Assembly (NCBI GenBank): GCA_037976565.1
Contig: CP137672.1
Span: 26,500,877 to 26,564,876 of the forward strand
Length of the DNA stretch: 64,000 bases
Source of the DNA: Mesocentrotus franciscanus
Lineage: Eukaryota; Echinodermata; Echinoidea; Camarodonta; Strongylocentrotidae
Direction of reading: 5' to 3'
Shown here: positions 25,421 to 38,019 of the stretch, in pieces
How positions within the stretch are numbered: position 1 is the stretch's first letter
How the letters are laid out: every line of letters begins with the position of its first letter
Translations under genes and position numbers: made by a program
Notes under the pieces: generated by a model
What the model was told of the DNA's origin: nothing
What the model saw: only the letters and a program-made list of their open reading frames with translations
The model's database searches: none

Positions 25421-26725
25421 TTCCTAAAACCGAAAAAGAAACTAGATGAGCAATGTGGATATTTCTAAAATGTTTTGAAAGAATTACAATACACAGTTTT
25501 ATGCCAACCCGCAAATAGGATGTAGTTCACTGTATATATTTAGGATATGGAACTATTATCAAAATGGTCATAAAGCCAGGTGCAAACTCCGTGACGATCA
25601 TGTTTTTCTGGTTGTCAATGGTCAGCGTGACTCAAATATAATGAACAAGTCCGTGTGAGAGGAGAAAAACACTGTATTGTCATCCCACTTTTTGTTATTT
25701 TTCTACAAATTCTACGAAGTATTTGCGTAAGTGCTTCACATTCAATATCGTAACAAACACACTTCAACAACGAGACACACAACACAATCATCAAGTGTGG
25801 CATACTTATACAGTGTGACGGGAGGAGGTGGGGGGTTACCCACCCCCCTCTCATAGCAAGTAAGCAGAAAAAAATCATGAAAACAGTTAGGTGAAAGTCT
25901 GAACAAAGGGGATAAACGATAATTGTTGCTGATAGAAATATGTGATATAGTGATAATTTTGATTGATTAAATGATTTATTGATTGGTACAAAAAGGTAAG
26001 TATAATCGAAAACTTAAGAAAATGTCGGAATATGAATTAACAGAACGACTGGCAATTATAATTAAACAACGGCCAGAAGTTCTGATTTGTGTTAAAAAAT
26101 CTGAAAAATTATGTAAATCCTATCGATGATGTAAAATTCACTCTCTCTACTTTCACGAGAGTCCTTTAGCGCGTACATTGATTTCAATATCATAAAGATG
26201 ATAGCATCGTGGAACAAAGAATTCTCACGCTAACAAATTAAAACTATGCGGTGAATTTTCATCACATTTATTATGCCAATGAGCGCGTATATGGGCATCG
26301 AAGAGAGATGCTATATGGGACGTAGTTGTGACCTACGATAATTTCAGAACTTCGTATCAAGAAAAAAGATTTAAGTCCGATTTTCTGATCAATTTTCATT
26401 TTTCCTTGAAAGTACGATTATTATGAACGATCCAAACCCACAATACAGCTGTAGTAAAAGGTAAGGTTATATACATTTTACGCATACGATACATTGTAAA
26501 TTATATAAAGCGATGAATAATCCCTTATAAGATATCTTGGTCTGGTAACGTGAGACTAAAAGTCGCATTTCTGATTTCGCCCACGTCCGTTTTTCGTTCC
26601 ATAAAAGGTAAACGGCACGCGACCCGCTCGGCCGAAGGTCTCGGATTTCACGCACTTTTTGCCCCAGGCCCAGGTATCCCGCAACGTTACGCGTGCTTCG
26701 TTTGAAACCCCATGACACTACCTCC

Positions 26726-26752
26726 AACCCACCCCACCCCACCCCACCCCAC
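26726..26752. repeat. ACCCC pentanucleotide repeat
   Basis: Five tandem ACCCC units on the plus strand, making a G-rich minus strand. Confidence 0.95.
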
Positions 26753-27424
26753 TTCCCCCTGCTCCCCCTTTACCAACTCTCAACTCTGCACGCACCTTCT
26801 TGATAATTATGCATTTGTAACGTTTTCTGATTCTGCTTTAGTATGTACTTCTCACAGTCGTTTGCACACTGTTGTAATGTTATTGTTGTAGATACAAAGT
26901 TATATACTTGTTTGTTGAAGATATCCAAAATTGAGGATTTGATTTGATTAATCTCCTACTCTGAGAAATAAAGAGAAGGTTGGCTTGAAAATTAAAGAAA
27001 AGCCTGGAAGAATAGCCAATTTTGTATCAATTCATTAATTTAATTTCCAGGAACATAACATCAAACGATAAAATACATAGACAAGGGAATCATACATAAA
27101 TAATATTGATGCTAATAAACAAACCAAGAATATTACCGTCATTTCATTTCAAAAGGCAATATTATAAATGTCAAATCATTCCCAAAGGTATGACTATTAA
27201 AACAAAGCGCGGGAAAGGAGTGAATGAAGACTGTTACCATGGCAAAGTAGCGCACCCTTATCTGCCTCAAATCACCTGACACTCTTCCTTAGAAACAGAC
27301 CGGAAAACATCTTAAAGGTATAGAAGTGTTTGACTTACACTATTATGTAAACAGGCGTTGGTTTGTCTTCATTGTCAATTTAGCGATGGAAAATTGTGGT
27401 ATTTACAGACATACATGTATTTAT

Positions 27425-27708
27425 AATAATTGTAATAATAATAGGTCCATTTATATAGCGCAGCTACCATATGAACATATTTTACTGCGGTTAATACGAA
27501 GAATCATATTATTACCCCGGCTGTAGCTTAGCCGCCATAATAAGGCGCTAAATCATTAAAGTAATTTCTTTGTACCGGGTACCCGTTTACTTCACCAGGG
27601 TAGAAAGTGACAATGTAGATTAATGTCTTGCCAAAGGACCAACTCGAACCGCCAACCAAGTGATCCACAGTCCCTTGACGTTTCCACTAGACCACGATAT
27701 CTCTTCAT
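27425..27708 (-). mobile_element. tRNA-derived SINE, copy 3
   Basis: Minus-strand reading from about 27708 gives an A-box-like TGGTCTAGTGGAAACG and a B-box-like GGTTCGAGTTGG (27639-27650). Then come CCTTTGGCAAGACATTAAT, a TTTCTACCCTGGTGAAG segment, and GGGTACCCGGTACAAAG. The 3' part carries GGCGGCTAAGCTACAGCC and GCGCTATATAAATGGACC and ends in an ATT-rich tail. Copy 1 (4368) shares this tail type, defining a second subfamily distinct from copies at 13530 and 38020. Confidence 0.83.
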
Positions 27709-28556
27709 ACGACTGTACAAAATTAGTTGGAAGACATTTACCCCCAATAAAAAAAAGAACAAAGACAAAAATAAAAATAAAAGAAGAATATTTGTAAAAG
27801 TGTTTAAACAAGAAGAGAAGAGAAAACGAGAAAGTCAAAAAAAAGAGGAGAAGGAGAAAGAGAAAGAGAGGACAAAAAGAAGAGTAAAGACAACAAAGCA
27901 AAAGAAAAGAACCCCCCCCCCAAAAAAAAAAGCAAAACAAAACAAAACAAAACAATAACATGTAAAATTTAAACCCGGCGCTCGGTTTAAGCTTGTGTTC
28001 AAAATTGGGTTTAACAAAGTCTGAGGTCTGGGTTTCCTTTCGTTAAAATAATGTGATCTTAGAACCAGGGTTGGATTAAACTTAATTTAATCAAGGAACT
28101 TATAGTACAGTCATTGTACGAAATGACCTCCCACTACTTGCAACAGAAAATATTTCAACTGTTTTAGTATCATAAAAATGCATTTAATGACATGCAAAAA
28201 GTTCTAAGGAATCCAGGTGATGGAAAGTGTTGATAAATATTTTCAAAATCAAGGCTACTTATCAATAGAGCAGATTATACACATAGACAGGCCAACTTGG
28301 TTTCAATTGTATGCTAAACTAACATAGCAACATGCGTCGTGGGCCACCTTACACAATCTATATCGACGGCTCTGAGCAATAAATTACAAGGATGCCCTCT
28401 GATGAAAGCAAATAAATTACATTTCAAAATAAAGTAATACGAAATAACGCTCGGTGGAGAAAAAATGGGTTTATTAGCATAGAGGAAAGAGTGAAACAGG
28501 TTGGGTGAAAGACGGAGATAAATAGAAAACAGATAGAAAGCTAGAAAGTCAGTGTG

Positions 28557-28576
28557 TGAGAGAGAGAGAGAGACAG

Positions 28577-28613
<37 letters not shown>

Positions 28614-28622
28614 AACAGAGAC

Positions 28623-28653
<31 letters not shown>

Positions 28654-28660
28654 CACACAC
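28557..28660. repeat. GA/CAGA compound microsatellite
   Basis: GA tracts interspersed with CAGAAACAGA and CAGACAGA units, followed by AC dinucleotides and a poly-G run (about 28672-28683). Confidence 0.93.
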
Positions 28661-29161
28661 ATAGAGGGCGGTGGGGGGGGGGGGCAAATACAGCAGATTG
28701 AAGTATAAGGCTGTGTGTGTGTGACCAAGTGGAAAATTTATTTTTCATAAATTCCGCTTTAAATGGTACATTTTCATATTCCCTTCCCCCCTACAATCTC
28801 TCCCTTCCTCTTTCTTTCTTTCTTCCTTGCTCTCCTCTCTTTGCTCTTTCTTCTTTGACCCCTCTCTCTCTTCGCCATTCGATGGCGGGGAGGGGGGACA
28901 TGTCCCCTCAGCTACGCACGTTGTCATATGTTGTCATACTATATGTACTTATTTCACATTGGTAGTATCCGACCGATTGAATAATATTAAAAAGCATATA
29001 AAAGTGTTTTCTGTTTCGTCACCAAGGAGCCTTTTACCAGAAGCGCTTTAATTTATTTATTTTATCCCATTTTAAGTTTATAATACGTTTTTTTTTAATC
29101 TCCGGAGAATCCTCGTACTACAAGCTGATGTGTTTCTTTTCTACTAGGTCTGCCCCACTTG

Positions 29162-29202
<41 letters not shown>
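29162..29202. repeat. CT microsatellite
   Basis: Pure CT tract. It is the inverted counterpart of the GA tract at 28557. Confidence 0.95.
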
Positions 29203-29205
<3 letters not shown>

Positions 29206-29677
29206 ATGAAATCGCTATCTCTACTCCTATGCTAATAAACCTAATTTATTTTGTCCACCTAGCACATGTAACATCGCTATAATAATTATTTTAAAATGTA
29301 AATCATTTGTATTTGCATTCATTATTATCAGAGGGCGTCCTTGTAAGCTATTGGTCAGAGCCATGTAAACATCATGGGACTACAACGAATATTACTTTGT
29401 TATATAGGCCAGCGCATTAAAAAGAATATTATGCATCAAAGTGTCTCCAACTGAAGCCTAGTTGGCCTATCTATGTGTATAATGGCTCTGTTGAAGCGCA
29501 TGCAAAATATTTTTCATTGATTTGGGATATATTTCAACACTTTCCACTACTTGGATCCCTTAGAGCTTTTCAATTGTTATTAAGTGCATATTCATGATAC
29601 CATAACAGTTGAATTTGTTATGTTGCAATTAGTGGGAGGTTCATGTCTATTCTTTTTGACGAAATGACTGTATTATT

Positions 29678-29681
<4 letters not shown>

Positions 29682-29709
<28 letters not shown>
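29682..29709. repeat. GA microsatellite
   Basis: Pure GA tract at the right edge of the inverted repeat. Confidence 0.93.
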
Positions 29710-30612
29710 CTCCTTGGGAGAATGTGAACCTATGTGTTTTCTACTATCATTCAATACAGTGCCCTCTCTTGTTGAATTATAGAATGATTGGAAAGCCAGC
29801 GATTGAAGAGTGAATGCAAACACTATGGGGTATTCTTTTAACGGTGTACTTTGAGTAAATGTGAGATGAGGTGACAGTATTCATTCATCTTCAAAAGTAT
29901 GTGATAATTAAAACAGATGATTAATTACATACAGATATTCTAGATTGTGAGTGAGTTGGTAAGAAACTGTTTTATATGAAAGATTGGCATGTCCAAGGTA
30001 TTCAATTCAATTCAATTATTTTATATTTCTGTTTCCAATATTACAAATCAATTTTAATCATTTACAACAATTAAGGAATACATATTTGTATTGGTCATAA
30101 GGTGTCCCATACATTGCCAAGTAGGCCAATTGTGGAGTTCTGAATATACATTGGCATCAAATGTGTCATTTAATTTCATATATTTTGGTCTGATATAAGC
30201 GTTAGTAGGGTTATCAATTTTATAAAAAGATTTTATTTTATTTTCAAAGGGCCAAATTATTGATAACAGTTTCTTCATCAAATTGGCCACAATTGTATTT
30301 CTTCTTTTATTGGTACATTGTTCTAATGGAATTTCATGTCTGTGAAAACACTACATGGTTAAGGACTTTGTTGAAAAGTTAAGAAAACTGCCAATTTCGT
30401 ACGAATAACAGTAATTTTGAACCTCTCAAGGTGTTGCCAACCTGGGGATTTTAAAGCTTTTTTATTTCGTTGTAATATTCATGGCGTCAAATAAATGTTG
30501 TCATCCGAAAAAAAAATAGACACAAAGTGTGCAGAATATTTTTGCCCTTTCTTTTCATGCATCTGGGGAGTAAATCATCACAGATTAAAGGTATTCCTAG
30601 TATCTAACTGAT

Positions 30613-30896
30613 CAGGGGGGTGTTTCACAAAGACTAAGATCGACTTTAAATTGGACTTAACTATGGCAGGCCGTTCATGCCACTGTTTGCTCTCACCATT
30701 TACTGGCATTGGTATCTTAAGGGACGTACGAATCATGGTCACAAATCTACAGAATTTAAATTTTTTGAAAATTCATTATTGAAGGAAAAAATATTATCTA
30801 AAGATCGTAATGGTGAGAGCAAACAGTGGCATGAACGGTCTGCCATAGTTAAGTCCAACTTAAAGTCGATCTTATTCTTTGTGAAACACTCCCCTG
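30613..30896. mobile_element. Foldback MITE, family A, copy 2
   Basis: The ends are CAGGGGGGTGTTTCAC on the left and, reverse-complemented, CAGGGGAGTGTTTCAC on the right. The inverted arms run about 95 bp (AAGATCGACTTTAAATTGGA versus AAGATCGACTTTAAGTTGGA, then GTTCATGCCACTGTTTGCTC on both). The centre matches copy 1 at 515-807 (TTCATTATTGAAGGAAAAA). It has no coding capacity. Flanks show no obvious target-site duplication. Confidence 0.92.
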
Positions 30897-30937
30897 GTGT
30901 ATTTTTAGGGATCTCAATCAAAGGGATTCGATCATAC

Positions 30938-31149
30938 ATAGGACGCCCTCTGATGATCTGATGAAAGCAAATAAACAACATTTCGAAATAAATATAGGGG
31001 CCTATCTCTATGTTCGAAACAATTTTGGTACTGGTACTACGATGTAACATTAGGTAGAAAAAATAGATTGGGTTTATCAACATAGAAGAAAGAGGGTGAT
31101 GAGAGAGGGCGATATATTAAAGAAAGAAAAGGTAGAAATATAGAAAGTC

Positions 31150-31190
<41 letters not shown>

Positions 31191-31325
31191 GAAAAAGAGA
31201 AAGAAAAAGATAAGTGTTGCAGATTTAGTAGTTAGAATACATCATATTGTAGTACGAGGCTGTGTGGTGACCAAGTGGAAGCTTTATTTTTCATAAAGTT
31301 CTGGTTCAAATAGTATACGGTCATT
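30938..31325. repeat. Third copy of the GA-containing repeat
   Basis: This aligns directly with 28390-28780. Shared blocks are GGACGCCCTCTGATGA/GGATGCCCTCTGATGA, GAAAGCAAATAAA, TGGGTTTATNANCATAGA, TAGAAAGTCA followed by a GA tract, and GACCAAGTGGAA followed by TTTATTTTTCATAAA. The GA tract (31152-31187) sits at the same place as in the other copy, so it belongs to the element. Confidence 0.75.
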
Positions 31326-31837
31326 TCAAAAGGGTAGTACGAGTCTGACAATGGGGGAGGGGCAAAGATCTGAACGACGGGGTTATTCATTAAACCATGC
31401 ATGGATTATTATATTCGTGTAAATCTGTGGCAGAGGGAGGGATTATTATTTTTCTGAATCTGAATCTGTACTGGTCCTGGTCAAGATGGCCGATAGAAAC
31501 TCTAATCTATCCCTGCCGGGTGAGGTCCAAGGGGCGGAGACCCTGGAAGTTCTTGAGTTTTTTTTTTGGTTTTGTTTCATTTTTTTGTTTTATAATTTAG
31601 AAGCTTAAAAATGGCCGTCACAGCCCCTCTCATATCACGGAAGCGATTTATTATTTTTTTCTGCTCTATCTCCTTTTCTATTCTTCTTCTCTATTTACCT
31701 TCTTTTTCTATTTCTTTTTTTCCCTTTTCTTCCGTCGCTCTGTCCCTTTTCCTTACAAATAAAGCCGCCAAGGGAGGGGGGACTCGGTCCAACCTGAATC
31801 CGGCACTGGTTTAAATAATCAACATTGTATCCAAGTT

Positions 31838-31840
31838 TAA

Positions 31841-31908
<68 letters not shown>
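31838..31908. repeat. Poly-A followed by a TA microsatellite
   Basis: About 20 A residues are followed by roughly 25 TA dinucleotides. Confidence 0.96.
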
Positions 31909-31911
<3 letters not shown>

Positions 31912-33420
31912 TTTGCAGTACATCTTTTGTGAACATATACAAACAAAATAGAAAAGCAAATAAACAAATAAGCAAACAGGCAATAATCAAATGATTGGGT
32001 ATTTGACAAAAAAATGATTGAATGAATGAAATGATAAATGATTTATAATGATTAATTAAAGTATATGAGTATAAATAAATACTAAATAAGTGAATAAATA
32101 AATAAGTAAACATCATAATTTTTTTCAATAACATAACTAATTCTGTAATATTAATGGCGTCAGCAAAATGCTGTTATATTGCAAATAAACTGAAAATTGG
32201 TTCAAATATTGTGCTTCGAATGCAAAGTAAATTTATGATGGTCTTAAACACGAAGCATAATTTACCTGCAGAATTTTACATTGGAGCGATTTTTGTTGTT
32301 GTTTTTAACAATTAAAATTTGATCCATTTTAAGGGTATTTGGTCGTTCCGAGGTGTATTAGTTTTGAAGATGGAGTTTTCTTTCTTTAGCAAAAATATAT
32401 TCATACAAAATTATTTAAAAAAATCATTAACCGTCTGACAAATTAAATATTGGGCGCGAAATTTCAAAGGCCTGAATCAACACATAAGCGAGGGAAAAAG
32501 AGAGTAACCGAGATTATGAAATGTTGCATCTTAAACCATCAAAATCTCCTTATTCAAATAAACTTTATAATTGGGTATGAATTAGAGGGCATATCATTCG
32601 TTTAAAGATCACACTTTTCTTCATTTTCTCCGATTTCTATTTCCCTCTTTTGAGTTTTTTTTGTTGCGCCCAAACTGGACACGTGCCCCCTTTGCCCCCG
32701 CCACTGTTTAAATCGTACCATCGGGTCAGAGTGAAGTTTACCGAATAGTTTTATGAGGGAAAGACAAACCCGAATATTGGCATCTTTATTTCGAGGGAAG
32801 GGGGCAGTGGTGCAGCCTCAGCCCCGGCCCGCCTCTTCAACCTTTAGTTACGAGCAGAAGCTTCCTCTTGCAGATTTTTTTTAGTGACCAACAAACATTG
32901 TTTGTACAAGTTTTCATTTTTGATATATCACCACTATTTTGTTATTACTTTTGGTTTTCTAAATTTCAGGGGAAGCTCCCTTCCACATTTCTTCGCAAAA
33001 GTCAATCGTCCCCGGGCTTCGCCGACCCATTTTGTGGTAGGGCTCTATTGAAATTTGTATTCATTTTTTCTCGCTCCTGTTAAACACACAATCGAAAGGC
33101 CTATTTCAAACGGTGAATGCGAATGAGCATAGCGATCGAGCGAGATCACTCTAGTCAAAACGATCACTGGAAAAGAAAGAAATAAATGGCCTAAAAACGA
33201 TACAATATTAGGGCAACTTAATTTTTTCAAAGTTTTTGTTTGGGGGCTTGGCCATCCCTCCATTTTTAAATGGTTCCTCCTCCCCTCCTGGGAACGTCAT
33301 AGCTGCCCTTGCCTCCCACAGTTTTAACATATCACTATGATCTCTGCAACGAACTAGGCATAAACCTACGAGACTCTATAATATCAAACAGTTATTTCCA
33401 TGGAATTTACATTTAATGTT

Positions 33421-33444
33421 TAAAAAAAAAAAAAAAAAAAAAAA
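33421..33444. repeat. Poly-A tract
   Basis: A run of about 23 A residues lies 310 bp upstream of the sulfatase start codon. It may be the tail of an old retroposon, but no source sequence was recognised to its left. Confidence 0.9.
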
Positions 33445-33757
33445 CCTGACATGATTTTGTCTGTAGATGGCGATGGACTAGACTCCAATGTTTCGATCGT
33501 GAACATGGTTTGAAAACAATCCGGAGCTCGAGCAAGAGGGCCAGGGTAAATACTGGGTTACGTACCATAGCTCCCAGCCACGAAATAGGTCATACCATAC
33601 CATACCGTCGCATAACCCTCCTCCTGGATACGCGCCGCTACCCTGCGCATACACGCATTTCAATTACAGGCTGCTGTCGACTTAAGAGGGTGCAAATCTC
33701 TGGCGCTCGACGCCGAGGGAGAACTACTTTGCTCGAAATCTTCCAAGTTTACCGGTA

Positions 33758-33993
33758 ATGGGTCCCAGATATCTATTCCTCGCTCTTCTGCTTTTGCTGG
33801 TTATTTTGTCAGTTGTTGCAAGAAGAAACCGGCGTCCCAATGTGATCATTTTGTTTGCAGACGATTTGGGGTATGGAGACTTGCAGGTGTACGGGCACCC
33901 GACATCGTCTACGCCCAACCTGAACCGACTGGCCCGCGATGGGAAGGTGTTCACCCAGTTCTATGCGGCGGCCGCTATATGCAGCCCATCGAG
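33758..33993 (+). CDS. ARSA: Arylsulfatase A-like, exon 1 (coding part)
   Basis: This exon encodes residues 1-78 and two bases of codon 79 of a lysosomal or secreted sulfatase that hydrolyses sulfate esters. Residues 4-21 form a hydrophobic signal peptide. [17 protein letters not shown] (26-42) is the sulfatase N-terminal strand with the calcium-binding Asp35-Asp36. [14 protein letters not shown] (46-59) is the next conserved block. ICSPSR (74-79) holds Cys75, which in this family is converted to formylglycine, the catalytic residue. The ATG is preceded by an in-frame TAA at 33683 with no other ATG between, which supports this start. The exon ends AG|GTGAGC at 33993/33994. Exon 2 similarity points to the ARSA branch rather than ARSB or GALNS. 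Transcription start and promoter are not resolved. Confidence 0.93.
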
Positions 33994-33999
33994 GTGAGC
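33994..33999 (+). other. Splice donor of intron 1
   Basis: GTGAGC follows exonic AG, a strong consensus U1 site. It interrupts the arginine codon of the CSPSR motif after its second base (phase 2). Confidence 0.9.
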
Positions 34000-34211
34000 A
34001 AATAACAAAAAGTTGTTTCTACCTAACCATGCGTACCTGTTTTTTTTCTTTCTTCGTACATTTTATTTACATTGATCGGCTTCCCACGAAAGAGGCAATG
34101 AAAGAAACGTCTGGTAAACTGTCTATGGGGAATTCCTTAATTGAAATGACATATTAGTCAACCTTGTTGATCAATGCCAAATGTGCAGTCAAGAATCTAC
34201 CTCTTGCCCCC

Positions 34212-34272
34212 GCTGCCTCCCTGACTCCCTGCCTCCCTGCCTCCCTGCCTCCCTGCCTCCCTGCCTCCCTGA
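34212..34272. repeat. CTGCCTCC minisatellite
   Basis: About seven head-to-tail copies of the octamer CTGCCTCC, with CTGACTCC-type variants at the edges. Confidence 0.95.
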
Positions 34273-35560
34273 CTTGTTTATTATGTGAAGTATATAGTTA
34301 AGGGTACCAAAAGTGACAAGAGGATAGACCTATGGTATGGTAACATAATTAAATTGAACGATCATATACTTGCAGATCAAATGGTTGGAAACCTTCCGGT
34401 ATATGGTGAAATTGTTGAATATGTTGTAGAGCCTTGCCCTTGTCAAGTTGTTGTGCAAAACAAATGGGAGTGTAGCATTGAACCTGTTGATAATAATGAC
34501 TAAGAATTTTCTAAAGTTTATCGTTTTAATAGGATCATTTTTTAGAGTACATACTGTTAACATATAAAAAAATGCTACCGGTATCCATCATCCATGATAT
34601 ATATTTCATGTACCTCTAAGGGAAAAGTGTATCTTCCCAAAACGATGGAATTTCAGTGTCCAACAAATGGGACCCTTGACAAAGGTTGAATTGCTTGTGT
34701 ATATACATGTATATCCACATCGTAAACACATGTATGCATATTACAAGAAAAATCTCTGACTCTTTGTGGCAAAGAAGCTTTTTGCGGCCACATGAGGCCA
34801 GCTTGAACTGGCTTCGGACAATGAATGTGGGATAGGAAGTGGTCAGAGGAAGAAGAAAGCCAGACCAAACAAAAGAAACAGACACTATTGTGCTAAGGGG
34901 CTGATGCCTTAAATCCTTTTCACACTCTGTCTCTGAGTATACTTGGGTCACAAGAAGGGCAGAATAACTTGTTTGAAAGAAAGGGGAGGGTAAGACACTC
35001 GCTTGTTTAACTACTTAGACCCCGCTGCCCCGCCCGGACTGCTGTTGAAATTTTGATTGCGTTCATCCGTGGAGTGTGTCGCAGAGTGTCAGGGACCTAC
35101 ATAACACTGTATGTGTATGTAACCCTGATCGAAAGATAGACCTTCACACTGAAAACGATATGGAAGGAGTGAAGGGGGGGGGGGATAAGTTAGCTCTGGA
35201 ATGCGCTGTACAAAATCTGTGAAAACTCTTTGGACAGTTGATAAAGAGCTTGTTGAAAAGTAAAATGAAAAAAGTGGAATGAAATAAGTATCTACAAACC
35301 CAGCAAGCAAAGAATTACCATGACCATAGAGCACTGAACTTGTGTATGTCTACTTCTGTTACTGGTGACTCTTCATCAAAGTCTGTTCAACATCTTTACC
35401 ATGGAAGTCCAAAAGAGCATTTGTGATAAAGGAATAACAAACTCTTCACTTGGTACATATGTAACTGTGCATCATGTCTGCATTTCTCTATTATCTGGAA
35501 GGATTTGCAATTAGCTTATTGGGTGATGGAATACCACAACTATCTTCCATACCTCCTTTC

Positions 35561-35562
35561 CC

Positions 35563-35602
<40 letters not shown>
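35561..35602. repeat. CT then TA microsatellite
   Basis: A CT tract passes directly into a TA tract. Confidence 0.94.
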
Positions 35603-36807
35603 TTCCAGTAACAGTCAATTTGTTTGTTCTCTCTTTTTGGAGGCAGTTACCAAAGAACTGGAATTGATACACACAGCGCTGACTTCATAAAAAAAGTATG
35701 AAGATTTTGTTTTTCAGGCCATTGGTCTTTAGGTATACTTGCAAGAGTGCAGAAGAAGGATGGAGAGATTAGAAAGAAATTTAGTTGCAAGGAGCCGTGA
35801 GAGAAAGAGCTTCAAGGTTGAATGCAAAACTAAATTATTCTTTTTGCTAGGTAATGAAATATCAAACTAAAGTTACAGGTTCGTAAATTGCTTCATGGGA
35901 AAGGGAGATTTCCTCACAGGCAGTTTTTCTTTGTGTTCTGCCCATTTTTCTTTGTCAAAACATTTTCATTCATTGACAGAAATTAGGTTCTAATGAAGAA
36001 GTGCAACATACATTTAGAGCATGAGAAAATGCTGAAATCACTTCTTTTTGTTTCCATCATATGAATTGCTTAAAATGTTTTACTGTCTGCCATCCGTCTA
36101 GCAAGCAACACAAGTGGGTACCAAGATGTTGGAATTTTAAGCCATTTGAACCAAATTTGTTTTTGCCCACCCTTCACTCATACTCTCACCACCTTGTATG
36201 TGGGGAAGGAATTAACTTTTGTGCAACATTTGTCCCAAATCTCTTCTCCTACAACGTTATTCAAGTCATCAAAGTTCCATGTTTTTTCTTGGCAAATGCA
36301 CTGCAGAAATGGCCGTATCCCAGAGCGATGCTGGCCCCATGAATAGCTGAGTGACTGTGGTGGAAATCTCTATTTATCCTTCGGGTTTGCACAGGAACCT
36401 TACACTGAACAGCGCCGGAGAACATTCATTGTCCTCCATGAAATCCTATATGACTTCTCTTTGGCTCAACCAACTTACAATTTAATAGCTCCCAAAGGGT
36501 TACTACCCTCCTTCTGCCAACCCCCATTCAGACAAACAAATTTCATCTTATAACTAAACCCCTCAAACAAAGTTCTGCAACAGACTGGTTTACTAACATA
36601 TTCAAATTTTATGCATACTTTTTGAACAAAGGTTGTTCTTGACAACCTGAAAGCTTGTCCAAGGCTTGTCCGACATAGCAACAAGATATATATGCAGACT
36701 GGATTCGGAGTATTGTAGTTCATTCATTAATAACAAGTTAATGGCATAACTCATCGCTAGGTCCCCAGGAAAGAAACATTTGAATATGTTTAATAGTTAA
36801 CCAGTCT

Positions 36808-37234
36808 ATTCAAGTTTTAGCATTGATATCTCTCTTGTTAGTGTATATTATCACACTTTATGCTGGTATCATTCAAAAGCCTGTTAACTCCCCTCTAGAA
36901 TGATATGCCCCATTTGTTATTTAATCATGGAATGTGCAGTATACCTGAATATGGAGCCAAGTCAAAGTGAAATGTTGCAAAATGCATTGTTATTGTCAAA
37001 AGTGAACTCTTACATTTGTTTGGAGGATGGATTGTGTTTCTAAGGAATAACAATGCATTTTGCAAAATTTTACTTTTGACTTGGCCCCATATTCAGGTGT
37101 ACTGCACAGTCTATGATTACATCTTCGTTACAAATGAGGCATTATTGTAAAGGGGAATAAATGGGCTTTTCAATGATACCAAATCAAATATGATAATATA
37201 GTAACAAGAGAGATATCAACTCTCAAACTTGAAT
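36808..37234. mobile_element. 427-bp foldback element
   Basis: The two halves are reverse complements. The left end ATTCAAGTTTTAGCATTGAT matches the inverted right end ATTCAAGTTTGAGAGTTGAT. Pairing continues through GATATCTCTCTTGTTA, GGTATCATTNAAAAGCC, TGTGCAGTA.ACCTGAATATG and GCAAAATGCATTGTTATT, close to a loop of about 50 bp around 37000-37050. The arms are about 190 bp with roughly 80% identity. It has no coding capacity and lies wholly in intron 1. No target duplication is evident. Confidence 0.88.
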
Positions 37235-37385
37235 CGCAGAACGTATATATTTCTTACAGTGTGAACAGTCTACAAGATTTTTTATCATTTTCCCCCTTCC
37301 AATGGCAAGGACTATTGTGTTAGTTCGCACCTCCTATGCAAACATAGAACTCAATCAAAGGCGGAGAAAGTGGTTATCGGAAAAA

Positions 37386-37690
37386 GGAAGCAATTTGTGA
37401 ACTATTTGCACAGACTTTTGTATCAGGCAAGCTTTCCCTTCCTAAGACCAGAACTTGAGGATATTTGCGAGGTTAAAGATGGCAAATTAGAGAAATTTCT
37501 GAACTATTTGCGAAGATTTTAGTATCCTTCAAGTGGGTGATTTCTTTTATGCACCTCCAAATGCCAAAAGATAATAGTACATGACCAGAACTTGAGGATG
37601 TTTTCAAAGAGTTAAAGATGGCATATTGAAGAAATTTCTAAACTATTTGCAAAAATTGAATAATCCTCCAAGAAGAAGTTTCCTCCCTTA
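37386..37690. repeat. Short tandem array, about 135-bp unit
   Basis: About two and a half units. ACCAGAACTTGAGGAT at 37447 and 37581 is followed in both by GTTAAAGATGGCA.ATT, AGAAATTTCT.AACTATTTGC and ATCCT.CAAG. A partial unit with AACTATTTGCACAGA precedes them at about 37398. Confidence 0.8.
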
Positions 37691-38019
37691 CACTGCTTCT
37701 TTGTTGCAGTGTACATGTCCCTATGGTGTTCAAAATTTTGGTTTACTGTACGAAACACAGCAGCAGTATGCGTACCGGTATGTTTCTTTGATTTCAGAAA
37801 ATGAGAATTTGCTTCGTCATCTCATGTCTTTATCATTGTGATCACTAAATAGTCCAAAGAGGTGGCATAGTTATGATATGATATGTAATTTTATGTAATG
37901 TTGTGCTCTATGACTATAACAACGGTTGGTGCCTAGAAACAATGCTACCATATCCCTCGACTAGGGAACATAGAGGATGGGTATTATTAGGGGTTTGTTT
38001 ACTTAATCTACGTGCAGAC

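Larger units (their letters stand above)
28095..29680. repeat. Large inverted repeat with GA/CT tracts in its arms
   Basis: The left arm (about 28095-28650) and right arm (about 29162-29680) are reverse complements with moderate divergence. Matched pieces are 28100-28300 with 29455-29675 (AACACTTTCCA, TGCAA.TAGTGGGAGGT), 28365-28440 with 29285-29380 (ATCAGAGGGC.TCCTTGTAA), 28465-28490 with 29225-29245 (TTTATTAGCATAG), and the GA tract 28557-28650 with the CT tract 29162-29202. The spacer is about 510 bp. Two insertions of one element in opposite orientation, or a true foldback element, would both explain it. Confidence 0.78.

Noticed and set aside
33510..33758. An 82-codon frame ending in a TAA that overlaps the sulfatase ATG, suggesting an upstream ORF
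   Set aside because: It opens with TTG rather than ATG, and the true ATG at 33505 is followed by a stop after two codons. The composition is not protein-like.
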